Positions 8,701 to 16,823 of a stretch of 64,000 nucleotides of DNA are shown piece by piece (within the stretch, counting starts at the first letter, position 1; each line of letters begins with the position of its first letter). The position numbers and the translations under genes were made by a program. The DNA is from Streptomyces sp. ISL-43 (GTDB lineage: Bacteria; Actinomycetota; Actinomycetes; Streptomycetales; Streptomycetaceae). Under the pieces are notes generated by a model. The model did not search any database. It worked only from the letters and a program-made list of their open reading frames with translations, and was not told the DNA's origin. The stretch lies in NCBI RefSeq assembly GCF_018614195.1, contig NZ_JAGGOT010000022.1, forward strand, positions 62,001 through 126,000, written 5' to 3'.

Positions 8701-9088
8701 CGATCTGCGCCGCCGGCCGGGCGGTCTGAGCTCCCGGCTCTACGAGTCCGGGCTGCTGAGCACCTACGTCAACAGGGACCACGACGGCAAGGAGTTCGCC
8801 ACCGGCGGCGTACACGTCACCGGCTCCCCCTTCCACCCGGTGCGGGCCGACGGAAAGCCCGAGAAGGGCGTCTACGTGCTGGGCATCCCGGCCGAGTTCA
8901 CGCGCTGGTTCACCCAGGTGGGCAGCGCGCGGCCCGGGGTGTGGGGCGAGTTCACGGCGGACGCCGACGCGATCGCCGAGGACGCGCTGGCCGGGGCCCG
9001 GCCGCCGGGCAGCGGGTACAGCGGCCTGGTGGTCGGCAAGCGCTGGCGGGGCATCCTCGCCGCCGAGGACGAGGGAGGCCTGCGGTGA
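5774..9088 (+). CDS. mutase large subunit fused to FAD/NAD(P)-binding domain
   Basis: This is a 1104-residue fusion. Residues 1 to about 440 match the E subunit of glutamate mutase, a TIM barrel that binds the amino-acid substrate: VVQPRMGMAD, GFPIVVHGPRTT, HGSATPRAIF, ETFGGCLMGQLCPPSLL, SVSLSYAQQTD and the CLHEDNQGL segment. From residue 453 a second protein begins with a Rossmann motif (YRIAVVGTGPRGLSVLERL, GTGPRG at 459-464) and continues for about 650 residues as a flavin-dependent NAD_binding_9-type oxidoreductase. Its features include GVRFGADPL and a closing GIPAEFTRWFTQVGS segment. Natural glutamate mutase E is a stand-alone protein of about 480 residues, so the fusion is unusual. The flavoprotein half may oxidise or hydroxylate the rearranged amino acid. 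The start overlaps the small-subunit gene and the stop overlaps the ligase gene (GTGA). Confidence 0.85.
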   Translation: MTQTLPHGGNRPADLGEFVRQAAAAGRLVVQPRMGMADADTMAAGLRAVRSLPFPTVGTITLDAYTRVGEHDHARAALAAGEGLNGFPIVVHGPRTTIRVAAEGAGRPVQVRHGSATPRAIFKTMVEAGLSASEGGPVSYCLPYGRTPLATSVANWREATAEFAELSRSHGLRAHLETFGGCLMGQLCPPSLLVAMSLLEALFFAQQGVSSVSLSYAQQTDVRQDVEALTALRVLADEWLPGGVDRHIVLYTYMGVFPGTQQGAQLLMDRSAELAVRGGAQRMIVKTPVEAVRLPTVEENLASLRSASALSSRARTESQIPWGHEVDPGEVLAEARAMIEATLSLNDDVGEALVRAFAAGILDVPFCLHEDNQGLTQAAIDGEGRLYWTRAGRLPLPGPRRTAPRGAVTAGRLLQMLRYTADRHDLLGLDAAAEADWTDAPLELPDDRDSEPYRIAVVGTGPRGLSVLERLAARLGEQPPRRPVEVYAVDTHEVGTGRIWRTDQPDWSLMNTVSGEVTIFSGRPDEGPHRAGAGPSLYEWWRTVDPEAADANVCATRAVYGRYLSFALDRIEEGLPAGVLRLHRMPGQSVEALEKEPDGGYLLSLGDGRHLRADRVVLTTGHPLPALRSDQRELAAFAEKRPHLRYVRGDSAIDMPLDGIEPGASVGILGLGLSFYDVVSALTTGRGGRFVPAGGEELRYLPGGREPRLIAGSRSGVPLLARGRNQKGPQHSYRPRLFTHERMRALRDRGRLDFRRDVLPWLLTEVGLVYYSTYLKSLYGPDIAEKFAGEVQDVVQRDPGDPGAVLARVAAHRGMADLPPVDIERWARPFRDRRFTGTDAFQQELAAFLRKDLELAREGNCDGPVKACLDAVRDVRGVIRTAVDFSGLTPDSHSRDFLQEFVPLVSQLTTGPPMVRLHQVLALMESGVLRIAGPGVRFGADPLAGSGAGRFFVESPQVAGSRTLLDAVIDARIPEPDLRRRPGGLSSRLYESGLLSTYVNRDHDGKEFATGGVHVTGSPFHPVRADGKPEKGVYVLGIPAEFTRWFTQVGSARPGVWGEFTADADAIAEDALAGARPPGSGYSGLVVGKRWRGILAAEDEGGLR

Positions 9089-10920
9089 CCGCGCCGGCCC
9101 TCGCCCGGGCGGCGCACCGCGACCAGGACACCGCAGCCGTCGCCGACCCGTACTGGGCGGCGCGGCGCACCGAGGCCTCCGACGGCTTCCGGGCCGCCAG
9201 GGACCTGCTGCTGCGCCACCGCACCGACCTCGACACCGCGGCCGAGCTCTTCCGCTGGCCGCGCCCCACCCATTTCAACTGGGCGCTGGAGTGGTTCGAC
9301 GTGGTCGCGGCGGGCAATCCGGCGCCCGCGCTGGAGCTGCTCGACTCCGGCGGCGGCGCCGAGAGCGTCTCGTACGAGGAGCTGTCCCGGCGCTCCGACG
9401 CGGTCGCGGTGTGGCTGAACGGGCTCGGGGTGCGCCGGGGCGAGCGCCTGATGGTGGTCCTCGGCACCCAGCGGGAGCTGTGGGAGGTGCTGCTCGCCGC
9501 GCTGAAGATCGGCGCGGTGCTGGTGCCGAGCCATCCCGGACTGACCGCCGCCGAGGCCGCCGACCGGGTCGGGCGGGGCCGCATCGACCACGTGGTGTGC
9601 CGGGCCTCCGCCGCGGGCGTCTTCGCCGGCGTGCCCGTGCCGGGGGTACGGATCTGTGTGTCCGGGACCCTCGCGGGGTGGACGGACTACCGCGCCTCGG
9701 ACGGGGAGTCGGGCCGCTTCCTGCCCGAGGGGCCGACCCCGTCGGACGACGTGGCCTTCTGCTACTTCACCTCGGGGACGACCTCGGCGCCCAAGCTGGT
9801 GGCGCACACGCACCTCAGCTACCCGGCGGGGCACCTCTCCAGCCTGTACTGGAACGGGCTGCTGCCGGGCGACCGGCACATCAACGTCTCCTCGCCCGGC
9901 TGGGCCAAGCACTCCTGGAGCAGCTTCTTCGTTCCCTGGAACGCCGAGGCCACCATCGTGGCGCTGCCCGAGGGACTCCCGGATCCGGCCCTGCTCCCGG
10001 CGCTCCTGCGCGACCGGGCGGCGGACAGCTTCTGTGCGCCGCCGAGCCTGTGGCAGGCGCTGCGGCCGTACCTGGGCACGGCCGTGCCCCGGCTGCGCGA
10101 GGCCACGAGCGCGGGCGAGCCGCTGCCCGCCGGGCTCGCGGAGGAGATCCTCGCCGAATGGGGGGTCCCGGTGCGCGACGGCTACGGGCAGACGGAGACC
10201 ACCGCCCTGATCGGCACCACGCCGGGCACCGCGCCCCGGGCCGGGCTGCTGGGCAGGCCGCTGCCCGGCTACCGGATCGTGCTGTGCGATCCGGACGGCG
10301 GGGAGCCGGCGGAGGCCGGCGAGATCTGCGTCGAGCTCGACGGCGAGCGGCCCGTCGGGGTGATGGCCGGCTACCTGGAGGATCCGGAGCGCACCGAACG
10401 CGTCCTCGGGCGGGGCCGGTACGCGACCGGCGATCTCGGGGAGCGCACGCCGGACGGGTGGATCCGGGTGCTGGGGCGGCGCGACGACGTGTTCAAGTCG
10501 TACGGCCACCGGGTCTCCCCGTACGAGGCGGAGGCGGCGCTCGGCAGCCATCCGGCGGTCGCCGAGGTGGCCGTGGTGCCGGTGGCCCATCCCGAGGGCG
10601 GCCTGGTCCCGCTGGCCGTGGTGGTCCCCGCCCCCGGGCACGAGCCGGACGGGGCACTGGCCGCGGAGATCCTGGCGCACGCGGCCCTGGCCCTGTCCTC
10701 GGTGGCGCGGCCGGAGCGGCTGCGGTTCGCCGGGAGCCTGCCGCGTACGACCTCGTCCAAGATCCGCCGCCGGGCGGTACGGGAGCTGTTCGCCGCGCCC
10801 GGGGACGCCTCGGCCGCCGGGACCGCCGAAGCCGCCGAAGCCGCCGAAGCCGCCGAAGCCGGCAACAACACCACCGGTACCGCCGATGCGGGCCGCATCC
10901 GTGACGACACGAGGAACTGA
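9085..10920 (+). CDS. AMP-forming acyl-CoA ligase
   Basis: This 611-residue ANL-superfamily ligase starts at GTG 9085 behind GAGGGAGG and overlaps the mutase stop. Core motifs are in order: CYFTSGTTSAPK for ATP binding near residue 230 (Gly to Ser in the usual TSGTTGxPK), YGQTET, YATGD, the hinge GRRDDVFKSYGHRVSP, and the C-terminal catalytic Lys559 in SKIRRR. Overall it resembles medium-chain acyl- and acetoacetyl-CoA synthetases rather than NRPS adenylation domains. The extreme C terminus is a run of Ala-Ala-Glu repeats. Position directly after the mutase suggests that it activates the product of that pair or a derived acid; this is inference. Confidence 0.88.
   Translation: MTAPALARAAHRDQDTAAVADPYWAARRTEASDGFRAARDLLLRHRTDLDTAAELFRWPRPTHFNWALEWFDVVAAGNPAPALELLDSGGGAESVSYEELSRRSDAVAVWLNGLGVRRGERLMVVLGTQRELWEVLLAALKIGAVLVPSHPGLTAAEAADRVGRGRIDHVVCRASAAGVFAGVPVPGVRICVSGTLAGWTDYRASDGESGRFLPEGPTPSDDVAFCYFTSGTTSAPKLVAHTHLSYPAGHLSSLYWNGLLPGDRHINVSSPGWAKHSWSSFFVPWNAEATIVALPEGLPDPALLPALLRDRAADSFCAPPSLWQALRPYLGTAVPRLREATSAGEPLPAGLAEEILAEWGVPVRDGYGQTETTALIGTTPGTAPRAGLLGRPLPGYRIVLCDPDGGEPAEAGEICVELDGERPVGVMAGYLEDPERTERVLGRGRYATGDLGERTPDGWIRVLGRRDDVFKSYGHRVSPYEAEAALGSHPAVAEVAVVPVAHPEGGLVPLAVVVPAPGHEPDGALAAEILAHAALALSSVARPERLRFAGSLPRTTSSKIRRRAVRELFAAPGDASAAGTAEAAEAAEAAEAGNNTTGTADAGRIRDDTRN
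10822..10857 (+). repeat. 9-bp tandem repeat in the ligase 3' end
   Basis: Four tandem copies of a 9-bp unit (the first ACCGCCGAA, then GCCGCCGAA three times) encode TAE-AAE-AAE-AAE in the disordered C-terminal tail of the ligase. They lie after the catalytic domain, so length variation here should not affect activity. Confidence 0.85.
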
Positions 10921-10924
10921 CGCC

Positions 10925-11332
10925 ATGACGGTGACGCAGAACGACCCGGCCTCGGCCGCTCCGCTGCTGATCGAGGGCCTGGACCGGCCCGGCGAGTTGG
11001 AGCGGAAGCTGAAGTTCACGCCGACGACCGCCGACGGCAGGGTCGGTGTGGAGGTGTTCCCGCTCTACACGACCGCGCAGACCGGGCCGGGCGGCTCCGC
11101 CGCCTCCCTGGTCCGCTACCACCCCGGTGCCAGCGCGGCCCCGCACCGGCACACCAGTTACGAGATCATCATGGTGCTGGAGGGGGAGCTGATCACCGAG
11201 GACGGCCGCCACCCGGCACATTCGATGCTCGTCATGCCGCCGGGCAGCGTGCACGCGCCGCGCACCGAGCAGGGCGCGCTCATGCTGGTCGTGTGGGAGG
11301 CGCCCGTGGAGCCGGCGGAACCCGTCAGCTGA
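10925..11332 (+). CDS. small cupin protein
   Basis: This 135-residue protein has a single cupin barrel. Motif 1 is visible as RYHPGASAAPHRHTSYEIIMVLEGEL, with metal-binding His, His and Glu; motif 2 as MLVMPPGSVHAPRT, with the last His. The arrangement resembles ChrR-type and quercetinase-like cupins. It is the last gene of the mutase operon, 4 bp after the ligase stop, with a strong terminator after it. It could be a metal-dependent dioxygenase, isomerase or cyclase acting on the mutase/ligase product; nothing in the sequence fixes which. Confidence 0.85.
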   Translation: MTVTQNDPASAAPLLIEGLDRPGELERKLKFTPTTADGRVGVEVFPLYTTAQTGPGGSAASLVRYHPGASAAPHRHTSYEIIMVLEGELITEDGRHPAHSMLVMPPGSVHAPRTEQGALMLVVWEAPVEPAEPVS

Positions 11333-11343
11333 CGCCGCCTGAC

Positions 11344-11381
11344 GCGAAGGCCGCCCGGGGAGGTCCTCGGGCGGCCTTCGC
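11344..11381. terminator. hairpin terminator between convergent genes
   Basis: A perfect 14-bp inverted repeat (11344-11357 with 11368-11381, arms GCGAAGGCCGCCCG and its complement) with a 10-nt loop. It lies between the cupin stop and the stop of the ABM gene on the other strand, so it can end transcription from both sides. Confidence 0.85.
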
Positions 11382-11400
11382 TCGTACGCGGGGTCGGTCG

Positions 11401-11727
11401 TCAGTCCTCGGACGTGATGCCGTACACGGCGTAGTGCCGTCCGCGGGAGCGGTCCTGGTAGGGCCGCAGCACGGAGGGGTTGTCCTTGTGGTCGGGCCCG
11501 AACTGCCAGGTGCGGTAGTGCTCGAGGGTCTCCCACTCGCTGTGCAGCAGGTACTCCCCGGGCCGGTCGACGTCCCGCAGCAGCTCGCTGCGGATCAGGC
11601 CCTCGATCCGGGTGCCCGCGCCCTCGCCGCGCACCCAGCTGATCTCGCGGTACGTCTTCTCCAGCAGGTGCGCCTCGCCCTCGGGCGCGCGGAGGTAGAT
11701 GACCACGCGAATGCGTTCGCCGCTCAT
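11401..11727 (-). CDS. ABM-family monooxygenase/cyclase-like protein
   Basis: This 108-residue dimeric alpha-beta barrel protein belongs to the antibiotic biosynthesis monooxygenase (ABM) superfamily. Visible features are the first strand IRVVIYLRAPEGEAHLLEKTY, the central LLHSEWETLEHYRTWQFGPDHK, where a Trp ends the strand, and the closing RGRHYAVYGI. ATG 11727 is chosen over a GTG 6 bp earlier because GGAGGAG then has normal spacing. Such proteins oxidise anthrone-type intermediates without a cofactor or assist cyclisation. It is co-directional with and downstream of the lactonase-like gene. One of five ABM-type genes in the window. Confidence 0.85.
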   Translation of the reverse strand: MSGERIRVVIYLRAPEGEAHLLEKTYREISWVRGEGAGTRIEGLIRSELLRDVDRPGEYLLHSEWETLEHYRTWQFGPDHKDNPSVLRPYQDRSRGRHYAVYGITSED

Positions 11728-11740
11728 GTCCACTCTCCTC

Positions 11741-12436
11741 CTACGCGTAGTACTCGGGGGCGACGCGCAGCGACTCCCACTGCTTGGCGTCGTGGCCGTG
11801 CACGATCAGGGCGTTCTCCTCGCGGGCGATCGCGACGAGCTTGCGCGTGCTCTCCCGGACCGACTTCTCGTCCTGGTCGAACGGGAAGACCGGCCGGTTG
11901 TCGGGGTCCATGGCGATGGCCATGGGGATCGCGTCGACGGCCAGCAGCACCGGGCCCGTCTCGGGCAGGCGCACGAGCACCGACTGGTGGCCGGGGACGT
12001 GGCCGCCGGATTCCAGCAGCTCGATGCCGGGCAGGAGCTCGGTGTCGCCCTCGACGGTCCGGTAGTTCAGGCCCGGGAGGTCCCACAGGCCGCTGGAGGC
12101 CGTGAGGCGGGGGTCGGTTCCGGACCGGGCCAGCTCGTAGTGCTCGCGCTGGATGACGAACTCGGCGCCGGGGAAGGACGCGTGGAAGCCCGCGTGGTCG
12201 GGGTCCAGGTGCGAGCAGACCACGTACGAGATGTCGTCGGAGCCCAGCCCGAGGGCCGCGAGCGTGGTCACCACGTCCTGGCCGGCGGCCACCTTGATGC
12301 GGGCGTCGGGCGACGGGTCGACGGGGGCGCCCGTGTCGACCAGGACGTTCACACCGTCGTCGGTACGGATCAGGTAGCCGGGCACCGGCGCCTCCAGTCC
12401 GGCGATGACGCCCAGCCTCAGCAGGTACAGCCTCAT
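11741..12436 (-). CDS. lactonase-like metallo-beta-lactamase-fold hydrolase
   Basis: This 231-residue protein has the metallo-beta-lactamase fold and is closest in layout to N-acyl homoserine lactonases. Metal motifs: CSHLDPDHAG (HxHxDH with the second His as Asp), GGHVPGHQS, the bridging Asp in LLAVDAIP, and HGHD near the C terminus. In aromatic polyketide clusters such proteins act as thioesterases or lactonases that release or cyclise the chain, or inactivate lactone signals; the sequence does not decide between these. It precedes the ABM gene by 13 bp and is divergent from the exporter gene across a 195-bp control region. Confidence 0.85.
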   Translation of the reverse strand: MRLYLLRLGVIAGLEAPVPGYLIRTDDGVNVLVDTGAPVDPSPDARIKVAAGQDVVTTLAALGLGSDDISYVVCSHLDPDHAGFHASFPGAEFVIQREHYELARSGTDPRLTASSGLWDLPGLNYRTVEGDTELLPGIELLESGGHVPGHQSVLVRLPETGPVLLAVDAIPMAIAMDPDNRPVFPFDQDEKSVRESTRKLVAIAREENALIVHGHDAKQWESLRVAPEYYA

Positions 12437-12631
12437 GTCCGCGCAACCCCTTCCGGAGCGGCCCGCGCCGCTGCCCCGGGCATGGTCCGCAGAGCTCCTC
12501 GACTCCCGATGGAGCCGGACGCCGCGGGGTGCGCGAGTACGGCTGGAACAGGGCGGTTCCCGCTCTCTAGCGGGCCTCGAGCAGACCTCGCCACAATGCT
12601 CGCGGCCACCCGTCTATCAAGGAGAGCCACC

Positions 12632-14407
12632 GTGACCGACGCGGACAACAAGCCGTACCCAGAAGGGGTGAAGGAGCCCGATCCGCAACGGTGGCGTGCT
12701 GCCACCGTGATTCTCGTGGCCATCGCCCTCGACCTGATCGACACGACGATCGTCAATGTGGCACTCCCCGTGCTCCAGACGGACCTGGGAGCGGGCAAGG
12801 CGGCGCTGCAGTGGGTGGCCGCCGCCTACACCCTCACCTTCGCCCTCAGCCTGATCACCGTCGGCCGCATCGGCGACATGCTCGGGCGCAAACGGCTGCT
12901 CACCGCGGGCATCATCTCGTTCGTGCTGGCCTCACTGCTGTGCGGCATCGCGCAGAGCACCGAGATGCTGATCGCGGCCCGTGTGCTCCAGGGCTTCGGC
13001 GGCGCCATGGTGATGACGCAGGGCCTGTCCATCTTCCAGGTGGCGTTCCCGCCGAAGGAGCGGGCTGCCGTCTTCGGCCTGTTCGGCGCGCTGTCCGGCA
13101 TCGCCGCGATGATCGGCCCGCTGCTCGGTGGCGTACTGGTCAACGCGGACCTGTTCGGCTGGACCTGGCGCCCGATCTTCCTGGTCAACGTGCCGATCGG
13201 CATCGCCGCTCTGATCGGTGTCGCGATGTACGTGCGCGAGTCCCGCTCCGAGCACATCAAGCGGCTCGACCTGGTCGGCGTCGCGCTGATCACGACCGCC
13301 CTGCTGGCGCTGCTGTTCCCGCTGATCCAGGGCGCCGAATCCGGCTGGCCCGCCTGGACCTTCATCGCGATGGCCTGCTCCGTCCCGCTCTTCGTCGTCT
13401 TCGGCGTGTACGAGGTCCGCAAGTCGGCCCGGGACGGCTCGGCGCTCGTGGAGCCCAGCCTCTTCAAGGAGCGGTCCTTCGTGGCCGGCCTCGTGGTGAT
13501 GCTGAGCTTCTTCGCGATCATCGCCGGTCTGTTCTTCCCCTTCACCCTGTACCTCCAGGTCGGCCTCGGCTTCTCGCCGCTGGCCTCCGGTCTGGCCACC
13601 ATCCCGTTCTCCTTCGGCGCGATGATCACCGCTTCCTTCTCCGCGGTGCTCGCGCTCAAGATGGGCCGGAAGGTGCTCAGCATCGGCATGGTGATCATGG
13701 GTGTCGGCATGGTCGCCCTGATCTGGACCATCAACCACTACGGCGCCGACGTGGGCGGCTGGGACCTGGCCCCCTCGCTCGCGGTGCTCGGCCTCGGCCT
13801 CGGCTTCGTCATCTCCCCGGTCGTGGACATCGTCCTCGGCGGGGTGCCGGTGGAGCACGCGGGCTCCGGCTCGGGCGTCCTCAGCACCGCCGACCAGCTG
13901 GGCGCGGCGGCCGGTGTCGCCGTGATCGGCGTGCTCTTCTTCAACCTGCTCACCTCGCAGGCGGTGCCGGGCGCGGACGCCGCGCTGCCACAGCTGCGCA
14001 AGGAGCTCGCCGCCGTCGGGGTGGCGGCACCCGCGCAGGAACAGATCGCGGTCAACTTCCGTGCCTGTGCGAAGGCGAGCGCCGAGGAGGGCGATACGGG
14101 CAACGTGCCCGAGGCCTGCAAGCAGATCGTCCCCGAGAGCGCTGTACCCGCCGGCGCGGCGGAGCAGGTCGGCAAGGTGCTGGCCCAGGCGTCCGAGAAG
14201 GCGCGCGAGGAGGGCTACGCCAAGGCCACCGGCAAGGTGCTCTGGTACGAAGTGGGCATCATCGTCCTGGGCTTCCTGCTGACGTTCCTGCTGCCGCAGC
14301 GGCCCCGGGAGCCCGAGTGGGCCGACGACGAGGACGCCGGCCTGCCCGCCCAGGCCGACGGAGCCGTGGACGGGGCGCCGCAGGCGGTCCGTACCGCCGA
14401 GAGCTGA
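12632..14407 (+). CDS. MFS drug exporter, DHA2 (14-TM) type
   Basis: A 591-residue membrane transporter of the EmrB/QacA group. The start is GTG 12632, 8 bp after AAGGAGAG. The first TM carries the DHA2 motif [14 protein letters not shown], and the first cytoplasmic loop has motif A as [11 protein letters not shown]. Motif C-like GGAMVMTQG and [13 protein letters not shown] follow, with about 14 hydrophobic segments in all. An extracytoplasmic loop of about 100 residues before the last TM (rich in A/E/K with two Cys) is typical of actinobacterial members. Likely function: proton-driven export of, and self-resistance to, the cluster product. Divergent from the lactonase gene and followed by a strong terminator. 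Confidence 0.93.
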   Translation: MTDADNKPYPEGVKEPDPQRWRAATVILVAIALDLIDTTIVNVALPVLQTDLGAGKAALQWVAAAYTLTFALSLITVGRIGDMLGRKRLLTAGIISFVLASLLCGIAQSTEMLIAARVLQGFGGAMVMTQGLSIFQVAFPPKERAAVFGLFGALSGIAAMIGPLLGGVLVNADLFGWTWRPIFLVNVPIGIAALIGVAMYVRESRSEHIKRLDLVGVALITTALLALLFPLIQGAESGWPAWTFIAMACSVPLFVVFGVYEVRKSARDGSALVEPSLFKERSFVAGLVVMLSFFAIIAGLFFPFTLYLQVGLGFSPLASGLATIPFSFGAMITASFSAVLALKMGRKVLSIGMVIMGVGMVALIWTINHYGADVGGWDLAPSLAVLGLGLGFVISPVVDIVLGGVPVEHAGSGSGVLSTADQLGAAAGVAVIGVLFFNLLTSQAVPGADAALPQLRKELAAVGVAAPAQEQIAVNFRACAKASAEEGDTGNVPEACKQIVPESAVPAGAAEQVGKVLAQASEKAREEGYAKATGKVLWYEVGIIVLGFLLTFLLPQRPREPEWADDEDAGLPAQADGAVDGAPQAVRTAES

Positions 14408-14434
14408 CCCACCGGGCGCTGCCCTTCGGCCGCG

Positions 14435-14473
14435 GACCCCGGATCCGAGCGCACCGCGCTCGGATCCGGGGTC
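14435..14473 (+). terminator. strong hairpin terminator after the exporter
   Basis: A perfect 18-bp inverted repeat, 14435-14452 and 14456-14473, with a 3-nt loop (ACC). It lies 27 bp after the exporter stop and separates it from the methionine-cycle cassette. No U-run follows, as is usual for Streptomyces. Confidence 0.9.
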
Positions 14474-14576
14474 TCGTGCGTGGTGCGGGCTTCAGCAGCC
14501 TTCGAGTCACTTTGAAGAGCGGGCCTCCACCCTGGCCCGACCGACAAAGCCCGTTGGCTTCCCTTTTGGAGGGTCC

Positions 14577-15785
14577 GTGTCCCTGCGCCTGTTCACCTCG
14601 GAGTCCGTGACCGAAGGCCACCCCGACAAGATCGCCGACAGGATCAGCGACACCATCCTCGACGCGATCCTGCGGGACGACGCCACGGCCCGTGTCGCCG
14701 TGGAAACCCTGATCACCACCGGCCAGGTGCACGTGGCCGGCGAGGTCACCACCAGCGCCTACGCCGATATCCCCGCCCTCGTCCGCGAGGCGATCCTGGA
14801 CATCGGCTACGACTCCTCCGCCAAGGGCTTCGACGGCGCCTCCTGCGGCGTGTCGGTGTCCATCGGCGCGCAGTCCCCGGACATCGCGCAGGGCGTCGAC
14901 ACCGCTTACGAGCAGCGCGTCGAGGGCGATGAGGACGAGCTCGACAAGCAGGGCGCCGGCGACCAGGGCCTCATGTTCGGCTACGCCACCGACGAGACCC
15001 CCGAGCTGATGCCGCTGCCCATCCACATCGCGCACCGGCTCTCGCGCCGGCTGGCCGAGGTCCGCAAGGACGGGACCGTCCCCTACCTGCGTCCCGACGG
15101 CAAGACCCAGGTCACCATCGAGTACGACGGCGACAAGGCCGTCCGCCTCGACACCGTCGTCATCTCCTCGCAGCACTCGTCCGACATCGACCTCGAGGCC
15201 CTCCTCATCCCGGACATCCGCGAGTTCGTCGTCGAGCACGTCCTCGCCCAGCTGGCGAAGGACGGCATCAAGCTGGAGACCGAGGGCTACCGGCTGCTGG
15301 TCAACCCGACCGGGCGTTTCGAGATCGGCGGCCCGATGGGCGACGCCGGTCTGACCGGCCGCAAGATCATCATCGACACCTACGGCGGCATGGCCCGCCA
15401 CGGCGGCGGCGCCTTCTCCGGCAAGGACCCGTCCAAGGTCGACCGTTCCGCCGCCTACGCCATGCGCTGGGTCGCCAAGAACGTCGTCGCCGCGGGCCTG
15501 GCCTCGCGCTGCGAGGTCCAGGTCGCCTACGCCATCGGCAAGGCCGAGCCCGTCGGCCTCTTCGTCGAGACCTTCGGCACCCACAAGGTGGACGTGCAGA
15601 AGATCGAGGACGCCATCGGCCAGGTCTTCGACCTGCGTCCCGCCGCGATCATCCGCGACCTCGACCTGCTCCGCCCGATCTACGCCCAAACCGCCGCCTA
15701 CGGCCACTTCGGCCGCGAACTGCCGGACTTCACCTGGGAACGCACCGACCGCGCGGAGCAGCTGCGCAAGGTCGCCGGACTCTGA
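14577..15785 (+). CDS. metK: S-adenosylmethionine synthetase
   Basis: A 402-residue MetK that forms SAM from methionine and ATP. The three-domain signature is intact: N-terminal [14 protein letters not shown] with the ATP-site His, the substrate loop around [41 protein letters not shown], and the P-loop-like [19 protein letters not shown]. It begins at a GTG after TTTTGGAGGG and opens the cassette metK-adenosine kinase-metH-metF-ahcY. The genome will almost certainly hold a separate housekeeping copy; this one would raise SAM supply for methylation of the product. Confidence 0.97.
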   Translation: MSLRLFTSESVTEGHPDKIADRISDTILDAILRDDATARVAVETLITTGQVHVAGEVTTSAYADIPALVREAILDIGYDSSAKGFDGASCGVSVSIGAQSPDIAQGVDTAYEQRVEGDEDELDKQGAGDQGLMFGYATDETPELMPLPIHIAHRLSRRLAEVRKDGTVPYLRPDGKTQVTIEYDGDKAVRLDTVVISSQHSSDIDLEALLIPDIREFVVEHVLAQLAKDGIKLETEGYRLLVNPTGRFEIGGPMGDAGLTGRKIIIDTYGGMARHGGGAFSGKDPSKVDRSAAYAMRWVAKNVVAAGLASRCEVQVAYAIGKAEPVGLFVETFGTHKVDVQKIEDAIGQVFDLRPAAIIRDLDLLRPIYAQTAAYGHFGRELPDFTWERTDRAEQLRKVAGL

Positions 15786-15842
15786 AGCCGCCCCGACGAG
15801 CGACACGCGGCCGCCACCCCGTGCCGGCAGAGGAGAGCAGAG

Positions 15843-16823
15843 ATGCGTATCGCAGTGACAGGTTCGATCGCCACAGATCATCTGATGGCCTTTCCCCGGA
15901 AATTCTCCGATCAGCTCATCCCTGAGCAGCTGGACAAGATCTCGCTCTCGCTGCTGACGGACGAACTCGAGATCCGCCACGGCGGCGTCGCCGCCAACAT
16001 CGCCTTCGGGCTCGGCTCGCTCGGCCTGTCGCCGCTGCTGGCCGGTGCCGCCGGGGTGGACTTCTCCGACCACCAGCTCTGGCTCAAGGCGCACGGTGTC
16101 GACACCGACGGCGTGCGCATCAGCGAGACCCTGCACACCGCCCGCTTCGTGTGCGCCTCCGACACCGAGCAGAACCAGATCGGCTTCTTCTACGCCGGTG
16201 CGATGGCCGAGGCGCACGAGATCGACCTGGGCGAACTCGTCCGGCGCACCGGTGCCGTCGACCTCGTCGTCGTCTCCCCCAACGACCCGGCGGCCATGCT
16301 GCGCCACACCAGGGACTGCGTCGAACTGGGCATCCCGTTCGTCGCCGACCCCTCGCAGCAGCTGGCCCGGCTGGAGCGGGACGAGGTCCGGGCGCTGCTC
16401 GACGGCCCGCTCTACCTGTTCACCAACGCGTACGAGTCCGTGCTCATCCAGGAGCGCTCCGGCTGGACCGAGCGGCAGATCCTGGACCGCGTCGGAACCT
16501 GGGTCACCACGCACGGCTCCAAGGGCGCGCTCGTCACGGGCGCCGACGCGGCGCCGCTGAGCATTCCCCCGCTGCCCTCCGTGGAGACGGTGGACCCGAC
16601 CGGTGCGGGCGACGCCTTCCGTTCGGGATTCCTGGCCGCGCTGGCCTGGGGTCTCGGCCACGAGGACGCGGCCCGGCTGGGCAGCGGGGTGGCGGCGCTG
16701 GCCCTGGAGTCCCGCGGCACCCAGGAGTACGAGCTCGATGCCGGGGCGCTCCTGGACCGGCTCTCCGCCGGCTACGGCGCCGACGCGGTCGAGCGCCTCG
16801 TCCCCCACCTGCGGGCGCTGTGA
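15843..16823 (+). CDS. adenosine kinase-like PfkB sugar kinase
   Basis: A 326-residue PfkB/ribokinase-fold kinase. The N-terminal MRIAVTGSIATDHLM and the GGVAANIAFGLGSLG glycine pair form the nucleoside pocket; the C-terminal DPTGAGDAFRSGFLAAL carries the anion hole and catalytic Asp. The layout matches actinobacterial adenosine kinase, which phosphorylates the adenosine released by S-adenosylhomocysteinase. Its place between metK and metH supports this over a sugar kinase role: removing adenosine pulls the reversible AhcY reaction forward. Its stop overlaps the metH start (TGATG). Confidence 0.9.
   Translation: MRIAVTGSIATDHLMAFPRKFSDQLIPEQLDKISLSLLTDELEIRHGGVAANIAFGLGSLGLSPLLAGAAGVDFSDHQLWLKAHGVDTDGVRISETLHTARFVCASDTEQNQIGFFYAGAMAEAHEIDLGELVRRTGAVDLVVVSPNDPAAMLRHTRDCVELGIPFVADPSQQLARLERDEVRALLDGPLYLFTNAYESVLIQERSGWTERQILDRVGTWVTTHGSKGALVTGADAAPLSIPPLPSVETVDPTGAGDAFRSGFLAALAWGLGHEDAARLGSGVAALALESRGTQEYELDAGALLDRLSAGYGADAVERLVPHLRAL

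Noticed and set aside
4868..8836. Long minus-strand frame opposite the mutase genes
   Set aside because: The plus-strand frames give recognisable B12-binding and mutase sequences with coupled starts; the minus frame does not.
12498..12631. SARP-type repeats before the MFS exporter
   Set aside because: TCGAGCA and TCGCCAC are 11 bp apart, but no -10-like box follows at 8 bp and there is no third unit. It may be chance.
14474..14576. Possible SAM-sensing riboswitch before metK
   Set aside because: The leader is about 100 nt and I could not find conserved SAM-I, SAM-II or SAH riboswitch core elements. A covariance-model scan would decide. Faint 11-bp spaced TTCGAGT/TTGAAGA elements there lack a -10 at the right distance.
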